A stretch of DNA of 5,500 bases, taken from positions 1 to 5,500 of the forward strand of contig UROM01000113.1 of NCBI GenBank assembly GCA_900549455.1. The letters are read 5' to 3'. The number at the start of each line of letters is the position of its first letter. Position 1 is the first letter of the stretch. Both the position numbers and the translations under genes were made by a program. Below, in pieces: positions 1-4,387 of the stretch. This stretch comes from an uncultured Collinsella sp. (GTDB lineage: Bacteria; Actinomycetota; Coriobacteriia; Coriobacteriales; Coriobacteriaceae). The notes below the pieces were generated by a model. The model saw nothing but the letters and a program-made list of their open reading frames with translations. It was not told the DNA's origin and searched no databases.

Positions 1-47
1 CTACACTTATGCGATCGTCGGCAGCGTCAGATGTGTATAAGAGACAG
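1..47 (+). other. Illumina Nextera adapter remnant (non-genomic)
   Basis: This is library adapter left on the contig end. Bases 29-47 are exactly the Tn5 mosaic end AGATGTGTATAAGAGACAG. Bases 15-28 (TCGTCGGCAGCGTC) are the Nextera read-1 overhang. Bases 1-6 (CTACAC) are the end of the P5 sequence. The eight bases between, 7-14 (TTATGCGA), sit exactly where the i5 index belongs and match, from memory, the Nextera index S522. Genomic sequence therefore starts at 48. The mosaic end here is not a natural transposon. Confidence 0.98.
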
Positions 48-754
48 GTACGGCCCACCTCGGCGCCCCAAGCGTGCGCCAGGCCCTCGGCACTGATCGC
101 ACCGTTCAGCTCAATCTGACGCTCAACGGCAGCGCGGGCGTCCTCAATGTCACCGTCCTCGATAAAGTCGATGATAGACTCAATGCTCATAGGGGTGTCG
201 TCGTTATCTGCCGCGCGCTCGGCCACCACGCGCTCCGCGCAGGCGGCACACTCCCCCGCCGACTTACCGCATACCGGGATACCGTCGAGCGTATGGCATG
301 TGACGTTGGTGTGGTGGTCGGTAATCTCGACGACCGCGGTATGGCTTCCGGCCGTGGCAGTCACCTTGATGTAGAGGTTGGGCACACCCTCGACAAGCGA
401 CACATCGCAGTAGCCGGCGTCGGCGAGGAGCTCGGCCACGCGAGCACGGTCTTCATCGTCAACGCTCTCGAGCACCTCGAGCGCGCTCTTAGCGTCTCCG
501 CCCACGGCACCCAGCACAGCCGCGGCTTCGATGCCATGCATTCCGCCCGAGTTGGGCACGGTCACGCTCTTAACGTTCTTGATGATGTTGCCCGAGCAGG
601 CAACGTCCATATGATCGGGTTCGCAACCGAGCGTCTGGCTCGCCAGCGCCGCTGCATAGGCAACGGCAATGGGCTCGGTGCAGCCGAGCGCACAGACAAG
701 CTCGCGGTTCAAAACATCGCAAAACGCGGTATCACGAAGGGAATCGGCAGACAT
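48..754 (-). CDS. L-cysteine desulfidase / UPF0597 (CyuA/YhaM) family protein, 3' end missing
   Basis: The reading frame is open from ATG at 754 to the adapter junction (235 codons plus 2 bases), with TAGGAG six bases before the start. The protein has the family's N-terminal GCTEP motif (residues 24-28), an SGNIIKN stretch (54-60), VPNSGGMHG (66-74) and HHTN (147-150). Cys25 in GCTEP matches the cysteine proposed as the catalytic base in the archaeal desulfidase CdsA. Characterised family members are [4Fe-4S] enzymes that split L-cysteine into pyruvate, ammonia and sulfide. Annotation pipelines also name them as serine dehydratase-like proteins. The E. coli homologue is about 436 residues, so roughly 200 residues, including the expected cluster-ligand cysteines, are missing because the contig stops. 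An unusual feature is four cysteines within residues 153-172. The family call is firm; cysteine as substrate is inferred from the family. Confidence 0.88.
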
Positions 755-790
755 AGGTATCTCCTACTTGTATAACGGGCTGGGCTCTCA

Positions 791-829
791 AAAATAGTTA
801 GTTCTTTTATTTGATAACAATGCATCAAA
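791..829 (-). promoter_or_regulatory. Possible promoter and palindromic operator of the desulfidase-like gene
   Basis: On the minus strand, TTGTTA (820-815) and TATTTT (796-791) are separated by 18 bases. They would give a leader of about 30 bases ahead of the start at 754. Each box matches the sigma-70 consensus at four of six positions. The -35 box lies inside a palindrome, TTTGAT (810-815) and ATCAAA (824-829) with an 8-base centre, which is a layout expected of a repressor site. No regulator can be named from this. Confidence 0.33.
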
Positions 830-912
830 AACCGCAACCATGGTTCCGGCGGACGGCGCTCGAGCACAAATTGGCGGAATTATTCATGAGAAGCCGGTCT
901 TGTTGCATGCTA

Positions 913-948
913 AAGCGTTTGACCAAAAAACGCCCAAGCGTTTACACA
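913..948 (+). promoter_or_regulatory. Possible rpiB promoter with two LacI-family-like cores
   Basis: The octamer AAGCGTTT occurs at 913-920 and again at 936-943, 23 bases apart start to start. It fits the AARCGYTT core bound by many LacI-family regulators, and the second copy continues as AAGCGTTTACA. A -35-like TTGACC (919-924) overlaps the first copy. A weak -10, TACACA (943-948), lies 18 bases further on and overlaps the second. TATCAT at 959-964 is a better -10 but has no partner. The promoter assignment is weak; the repeats are plainly present. Confidence 0.32.
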
Positions 949-1024
949 AAAGTCGCGCTATCATGCAGTCGAACGCGGTAAAACCTTTAGCATTTGCGCC
1001 GCACAGACCAGAGAGGAACCATCC

Positions 1025-1492
1025 ATGAAGATCGGTATCGGTAACGACCACGCCGCCGTCGAGCTCAAGAACATCATCTCCGAGCACCTGAAGGAGCGCG
1101 GCTGCGAGGTCGTGAACTTTGGCACCGACACCTCCGAGAGCTTTGACTACCCCATCGCCGGCTACAAGGTGGGTAAGGCTGTGGCTAACGGCGACGTCGA
1201 CCTGGGCATCCTGATCTGCGGCACTGGCGTTGGCATTAGCCTCGCTGCCAACAAGGTCGAGGGCGTGCGCGCTGTCGTTTGCTCCGAGCCCTTTAGCGCC
1301 AAGCTCTCCCGCATGCACAACAACACCAACGTGCTCGCCTTTGGCGCCCGCGTCGTGGGCTCCGAGCTCGCCAAGATGATCGTCGATGAGTGGCTCGACG
1401 CCGAGTTTGAGGGCGGCCGCCACGAGCGTCGCGTCAATCTCCTCAACGAAATCGACCAGACCCGCGGCCTTAAGGTCGTCGACGAGGCCTAA
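1025..1492 (+). CDS. rpiB: Ribose-5-phosphate isomerase B
   Basis: This cytoplasmic enzyme interconverts ribose 5-phosphate and ribulose 5-phosphate in the non-oxidative pentose phosphate pathway. The 155-residue product is a complete member of the LacAB/RpiB family, which is usually 140-155 residues. It shows the N-terminal GNDHAA substrate loop (residues 6-11), the catalytic-cysteine segment ICGTGVGISLAANK (64-77, Cys65) and the RMHNNTNVL segment (96-104), in which His98 corresponds to the ring-opening histidine of E. coli RpiB. The EGGRHERRVN tail carries the phosphate-binding arginines. AGAGGA at 1012-1017 lies seven bases before the ATG, which fixes the start. The gene stands alone, divergent from the desulfidase-like gene, and is followed by its own terminator. 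Other family members are galactose-6-phosphate isomerase subunits (LacA/LacB), but no lac genes are nearby and RpiB fits better. Confidence 0.93.
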   Translation: MKIGIGNDHAAVELKNIISEHLKERGCEVVNFGTDTSESFDYPIAGYKVGKAVANGDVDLGILICGTGVGISLAANKVEGVRAVVCSEPFSAKLSRMHNNTNVLAFGARVVGSELAKMIVDEWLDAEFEGGRHERRVNLLNEIDQTRGLKVVDEA

Positions 1493-1518
1493 GCCGCTCA
1501 GCGCCACATGCCAACAGC

Positions 1519-1560
1519 AAGGGGCCCGCTCGGAGCACATGTCCGAGCGGGCCCCTTCTT
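1519..1560 (+). terminator. Rho-independent terminator of rpiB
   Basis: A perfect 16-base-pair stem (1519-1534 with 1542-1557) encloses a 7-base loop, beginning 27 bases after the rpiB stop. The sequence after the stem is CTTCTTAG, with a TTTTT run only at 1567-1571. The stem is thus very stable but the immediate U-tract is short. Orientation is forward, because the other side of the stem is followed by no T-run. Confidence 0.85.
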
Positions 1561-1572
1561 AGTAGCTTTTTG

Positions 1573-1608
1573 AATAAAAAGAGCGCCGCGGATGAAGTTC
1601 CGCGGCGC
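1573..1608 (-). terminator. Rho-independent terminator of ndk
   Basis: A 10-base-pair GC-rich stem (1583-1592 with 1599-1608) has a 6-base loop. On the minus strand it is followed by CTCTTTTTATTC, a good U-tract. It lies about 40 bases beyond the ndk stop. Together with the rpiB hairpin it forms a back-to-back pair of terminators between convergent genes. The two T-tracts themselves form the palindrome CTTTTT-GAAT-AAAAAG (1566-1581). Confidence 0.88.
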
Positions 1609-1648
1609 CCAAGCCACACGCTAACAGATTTAAGGAGTCAAAGCTGGT

Positions 1649-2053
1649 TTAGCCAAAGAAGCGCTTAATCTCGATTTCGGCGTTCTCCAGGCAGTCGGAG
1701 CCGTGAATCACGTTGGCGTTAACATCGACGGCAAAGTCGCCGCGGATGGTACCAGGAGCAGCGTCAAGCGGGTTGGTAGCGCCCATGAGTGTGCGCATCT
1801 TGGAGACAGCGGAGAGACCGGAAACGACCATCTTGACGACCGGACCGCTCGTCATAAAGTCGCACAGACCGCCAAAGAAGGGCTTGTCGGCCAGGTGAGC
1901 GTAGTGCTCCTCGACGGTAGCGCGCTCGAGCGTGGTCATCTCCATGCGCTCGATGACAAGGCCGCTACGCTCAATGCGAGCAACGATCTCGCCGATCTTG
2001 CGATCGCGCACGGCGTCGGGCTTAATCATGATGAAGGTCTTCTCGATAGCCAT
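1649..2053 (-). CDS. ndk: Nucleoside diphosphate kinase
   Basis: This enzyme transfers the gamma-phosphate between nucleoside triphosphates and diphosphates through a phosphohistidine intermediate, balancing NTP and dNTP pools in the cytoplasm. The 134-residue product has the usual bacterial length. It begins MAIEKTFIMIKPDAV, and Lys11 is the conserved ATP-binding lysine. It contains RTLMGATNP (87-95) and PGTIRGDF (100-107), and the active-site NVIHGSD segment (114-120) places the catalytic His at 117. An upstream in-frame start at 2095 exists, but AAAGG at 2065-2061 lies seven bases before the ATG at 2053 and the family N-terminus begins there, so I use 2053. The residue after HGSD is Cys121, where most family members have serine. 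The gene seems to be transcribed alone and has its own terminator. Confidence 0.95.
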   Translation of the reverse strand: MAIEKTFIMIKPDAVRDRKIGEIVARIERSGLVIERMEMTTLERATVEEHYAHLADKPFFGGLCDFMTSGPVVKMVVSGLSAVSKMRTLMGATNPLDAAPGTIRGDFAVDVNANVIHGSDCLENAEIEIKRFFG

Positions 2054-2116
2054 AAGGTAGCCTTTCAAGTAGGTTCGCGCGTGCCCAAGTCCCATTCCGG
2101 CACCCGCCTGGACTGC

Positions 2117-2145
2117 ATCGTAACAGAGTTTTAGCTGCAGTTAAA
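2117..2145 (-). promoter_or_regulatory. Candidate ndk promoter
   Basis: On the minus strand TTTAAC (2145-2140) and TACGAT (2122-2117) are separated by 17 bases, placing a start near 2110 and a leader of about 57 bases. The -10 matches at four of six positions and the -35 at three. AT-rich DNA extends upstream to about 2182. The -35 overlaps an 18-base palindrome (TAAACA at 2142-2147, TGTTTA at 2154-2159). Confidence 0.32.
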
Positions 2146-2155
2146 CAAAAAGCTG

Positions 2156-2187
2156 TTTATTGAATCGCTACAATTTATTAAAGCGCT
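2156..2187. repeat. Imperfect tandem 14-mers upstream of ndk
   Basis: TTTATTGAATCGCT (2156-2169) and TTTATTAAAGCGCT (2174-2187) agree at 12 of 14 positions and start 18 bases apart. They lie just upstream of the candidate ndk -35 box. They could be paired protein-binding sites or simply an AT-rich upstream element. Confidence 0.4.
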
Positions 2188-2232
2188 CCATATGTGTCAC
2201 TTCTGTTTCGAAGCCCGACTAGAGTACCATCT

Positions 2233-2282
2233 GACCGCCCATCAACCACATCGAACCGAGCGGGCGGTCGGTTGCCGCCCGC
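2233..2282. repeat. Overlapping, mutually exclusive inverted repeats
   Basis: GCGGGCGG (2260-2267) can pair with CCGCCCGC (2275-2282), an 8-base-pair stem with a 7-base loop. The overlapping GGGCGGTC (2262-2269) can instead pair with GACCGCCC (2233-2240). A third option pairs AACCGA (2254-2259) with TCGGTT (2268-2273). All three cannot form together. No T-run follows on either strand, so this is not a standard intrinsic terminator. It lies about 155 bases past the argH stop. Confidence 0.5.
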
Positions 2283-2437
2283 GAACGCACCCCCTTCACA
2301 ACCTGCCCAAAGGTCCTACAGAAGTTCTCGACAAGCCCCTCCCCCATGGCAACAAAATACGAACGCCCGCATCAACAGGCGCCCGCAAAGCAAAAACGAT
2401 TTATCAATACATGGCCAAAGCCGCTTCAGCCAAACCC

Positions 2438-3868
2438 TTACTTTGCCCCGTGGCCCATCTCGACGACCTTAGCCAGCGATCCAAACACGCCCTCGTCGGC
2501 CACGAGCTGCGCCTCTGCACGCTGCAGCTGCACGGCAACGGCGGCAGGGGCGGTACCGCCCTCGGTCATGCGTGCGGCGACAATCGACGGGATGTCGAGC
2601 GCCTCGGTAATATCGTGCTCAAAGAACGGGCTTGCCTCCTGGAACACCTCAAACGGCAGGTCCTCAAGATTGCAGCCGCGCTTCTCGCACATCAGGACCA
2701 GATGGCCCACCACGGCATGTGCCTCGCGGAACGGCAGACCGCGCTTGGCCAGGTAATCGGCAACATCGGTGGCGGCAAGGTGCCCCACGCCGCACTCGCG
2801 CGCCATGGCATCCTCGTTGACGGTCCAAGTCGAAATCATACCGGCCATAACGGACAGGCACTGCATGAGCGTATGGGCAGTGTCGAGCGCGCCCCCCTTG
2901 TCCTCCTGCAAGTCCTTATTGTAAGCAAGCGGCAGGCCCTTCATGGTCACGAGCAGCTGCACCAGGTTGCCATACACACGGCCGCTTTTGCCGCGGATAA
3001 GCTCGGCAAAGTCGGGATTCTTCTTCTGCGGCATGATGGACGAGCCGGTGGAGTAGGAGTCGGAAAGCGTGATAAAGCCAAATTCGGAGCTCGACCACAG
3101 CACGATCTCCTCGGAAAGACGCGACAAGTGCATCGCCATGACGGAGCAGGCGTAATGCAGGTCGAGGAGGAAATCACGGTCGGAAACCGCATCGAGCGAG
3201 TTGGGGATCACGCCCGCAAAACCAAGTTCGGCGGCCGTCATCTGACGATCGAGCGGATAGCTCGTACCGGCAAGCGCGGCAGCACCCAACGGGCAGTTGT
3301 CGGCAGCATCAAAGGCGGCCTTCAGGCGTGTAAAGTCGCGCGCGAACATCCAAGAATACGCCAGCAGATGATGCGACAGCAGCACGGGCTGAGCATGCTG
3401 CATGTGCGTGTAGCCCGGCAGAATCACCTTGTCGTACTGTTTGGCCGCATCCACCAGCACGTGGCGCAGCTCAAGATTGGCCTCCATGAGCTCCTTGGCC
3501 AGCGCCTTGACGCCCAAGCGCGTATCGGTCGCCACCTGGTCGTTGCGCGAACGTCCGGTATGCAGGCGCTTACCGGCCTCGCCGATGCGGCGCGTCAGCT
3601 CGCTTTCGATGGACATATGAATGTCCTCGTCGTTGATATCGAAGGTAAAGTTGCCGGCATCGATATCCTGTTCGATTCCGGTCAGGCCCCCGGCAATCGC
3701 CTGCTCGTCCTCGGCGCTGATAATGCCCTGGGCCGCCAGCATCTTGGCATGTGCCTTAGATCCGGCGATATCCTGCTTATAGAGATGTTTGTCGACCGGC
3801 AGCGACGCGCCAAACTCCTGCGTGACCTCGGCCACGCCCGCCTCAAAACGACCGCCCCAAAGAGCCAT
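2438..3868 (-). CDS. argH: Argininosuccinate lyase
   Basis: This enzyme splits argininosuccinate into arginine and fumarate, the last step of arginine biosynthesis. It acts as a cytoplasmic homotetramer of the fumarase/aspartase superfamily. The 476-residue product is full length. It starts MALWGGRF, as the family typically does, and contains TGRSRNDQVATD (104-115), GYTHMQHAQP (152-161, catalytic-region His155), the superfamily signature GSSIMPQKKNPD (275-286) whose serine loop closes over the active site, and YNKDLQEDK (316-324). An in-frame ATG exists at 3940, but the family N-terminus and AAAGGAG at 3883-3877, eight bases before the codon, support 3868. The gene lies downstream of argG and a 56-codon ORF on the same strand, so the two arginine genes are close but separated by a hairpin terminator. 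Confidence 0.96.
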   Translation of the reverse strand: MALWGGRFEAGVAEVTQEFGASLPVDKHLYKQDIAGSKAHAKMLAAQGIISAEDEQAIAGGLTGIEQDIDAGNFTFDINDEDIHMSIESELTRRIGEAGKRLHTGRSRNDQVATDTRLGVKALAKELMEANLELRHVLVDAAKQYDKVILPGYTHMQHAQPVLLSHHLLAYSWMFARDFTRLKAAFDAADNCPLGAAALAGTSYPLDRQMTAAELGFAGVIPNSLDAVSDRDFLLDLHYACSVMAMHLSRLSEEIVLWSSSEFGFITLSDSYSTGSSIMPQKKNPDFAELIRGKSGRVYGNLVQLLVTMKGLPLAYNKDLQEDKGGALDTAHTLMQCLSVMAGMISTWTVNEDAMARECGVGHLAATDVADYLAKRGLPFREAHAVVGHLVLMCEKRGCNLEDLPFEVFQEASPFFEHDITEALDIPSIVAARMTEGGTAPAAVAVQLQRAEAQLVADEGVFGSLAKVVEMGHGAK

Positions 3869-3921
3869 GGAACCGTCTCCTTTCTCCAAATACCAAAACA
3901 AGCGCCCAAAGCAATGCGCTG

Positions 3922-3933
3922 TCGCTAAAGCGA
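3922..3933. repeat. Short palindrome upstream of argH
   Basis: TCGCTAAAGCGA has 5-base arms around an AA centre, about 54 bases before the argH start codon. It could be a regulator site or a small RNA hairpin in the argH leader. It does not resemble the ArgR/AhrC arginine box (TGAAT...ATTCA). No good promoter could be paired with it. Confidence 0.3.
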
Positions 3934-3983
3934 GTTTCAACCGCTAGTTTTACACATTCCCCGCCGTGCGCGGGACCATGTAG

Positions 3984-4154
3984 CTAATTTGCAAAGAAGT
4001 GACGCGCCATGCACTTGGCGCCCAACGTCTCCCTCCGAATGTTCCCCTGCGAACCATCGATCCAGGCCTTCAGGCTCATAGGAACGTCCTCGACCTTTGC
4101 GGCATCGAACTCGGGCGCGAGGGCAAGTAAAGCATGCGCGAAAGCACTGAACAT
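3984..4154 (-). CDS. Small hypothetical protein (56 residues) between argG and argH
   Basis: I do not recognise this protein. The frame runs from ATG at 4154 to TAG at 3984. A strong GAGGAG (4168-4163) lies eight bases before the start, which is the best argument that it is translated. The product begins with a short hydrophobic, probably helical stretch (MFSAFAHALLALAPEF, residues 1-16), too short and too interrupted for a confident membrane segment. An acidic part (residues 17-24) and a polar, more basic C-terminal half (30-56) follow, containing one Trp, one Cys and four Arg. I see no known motif or signal cleavage site. It lies 115 bases before argH on the same strand, just after the terminator that follows argG. 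It could be a real small protein or a translated leader affecting argH; it is not arginine-rich enough for a classic arginine attenuator. Confidence 0.62.
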   Translation of the reverse strand: MFSAFAHALLALAPEFDAAKVEDVPMSLKAWIDGSQGNIRRETLGAKCMARHFFAN

Positions 4155-4162
4155 AATGGATA

Positions 4163-4179
4163 CTCCTCATATATATAGG
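4163..4179 (-). promoter_or_regulatory. Ribosome binding site and AT box of the small ORF
   Basis: GAGGAG (minus strand, 4168-4163) decides the start at 4154 over the in-frame-looking ATG at 4170, which has no such site. Directly upstream is an alternating AT box, CCTATATATATG on the minus strand. It resembles a -10 element but has no good -35 at 16-18 bases and would start transcription inside the ribosome binding site, so its promoter role is doubtful. Confidence 0.45.
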
Positions 4180-4191
4180 CGCAGAGTTGCC

Positions 4192-4234
4192 AAATTGATA
4201 GAAGGAGCCCCGCCAGACAACCCCGGCGGGGCTC
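4192..4234 (-). terminator. Hairpin terminator after argG
   Basis: A perfect 10-base-pair stem, GAGCCCCGCC (4205-4214) with GGCGGGGCTC (4225-4234), has a 10-base loop. On the minus strand it is followed by CTTCTATCAATTT, a broken U-rich tail. On the plus strand no T-run follows, so it acts on the argG strand. It sits about 155 bases beyond the argG stop and just before the small ORF. A smaller hairpin (GCCGC-AGAC-GCGGC, 4242-4255) precedes it. The weak tail suggests termination may be partial. Confidence 0.68.
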
Positions 4235-4387
4235 GGACTCAGCCGCAGACGCGGCATCATATATGCGGGCGGAACGTAGGGGCCACCGATGTTAAGAAGT
4301 GTCAGCAAGCATAACGAAAGGTAGGGACCCCATGCGCCCGTTATGTATCACGCGGATGGGCCGCGCGGATACCAAGGAAAGGAAGAC

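Larger units (their letters stand above)
2054..2437. other. Intergenic region between argH and ndk, no gene recognised
   Basis: These 384 bases separate two minus-strand genes. The ndk-proximal third is AT-rich and holds the candidate promoter, palindrome and tandem repeats. The middle contains overlapping inverted repeats (2233-2282). The argH-proximal part has CGCCCGC at 2364-2370 and 2380-2386 but no clear structure. I found no convincing argH terminator with a U-tract, no tRNA cloverleaf and no ORF with a ribosome binding site. The open plus-strand frame that crosses into argH looks like antisense shadow. Confidence 0.6.

Noticed and set aside
29..47. Tn5 mosaic end as evidence for a natural Tn5/IS50 element
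   Set aside because: It is immediately preceded by the Nextera overhang, an index and P5 sequence, so it is library adapter.
74..775. Plus-strand open frame of 233 codons at the left end
   Set aside because: It is antisense to the desulfidase-like gene, whose minus-strand translation carries clear family motifs. No ribosome binding site is present.
840..1028. 62-codon plus-strand ORF whose TGA overlaps the rpiB ATG
   Set aside because: The ATGA overlap looked like translational coupling, but there is no Shine-Dalgarno site before 840. The frame also runs through the likely rpiB promoter region, and the product has no recognisable character.
884..1540. Minus-strand open frame of 218 codons opposite rpiB
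   Set aside because: It runs antisense through rpiB and into its terminator stem, with low-complexity Ala/Val/Asp-rich translation typical of a shadow frame.
2220..2285. Possible tRNA-like sequence (GGTTCGAT on the minus strand)
   Set aside because: The flanking bases do not form a T-arm, and no acceptor, D or anticodon arm can be laid out around it.
3880..3920. argH-proximal promoter (TTGCTT, 16 bases, extended -10 TATTTG on the minus strand)
   Set aside because: The transcription start would fall within the argH Shine-Dalgarno site, so it could not support normal translation initiation.
2192..3928. Plus-strand open frame of 578 codons opposite argH
   Set aside because: It mirrors argH almost exactly, has no ribosome binding site and its translation shows no family features. 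Long antisense frames are expected opposite genes with G/C-rich third positions.
3937..4308. 123-codon minus-strand ORF between argG and argH
   Set aside because: It would start at TTG, reads straight through the argG terminator stem and lacks a ribosome binding site. The 56-codon ORF in another frame has a strong one.
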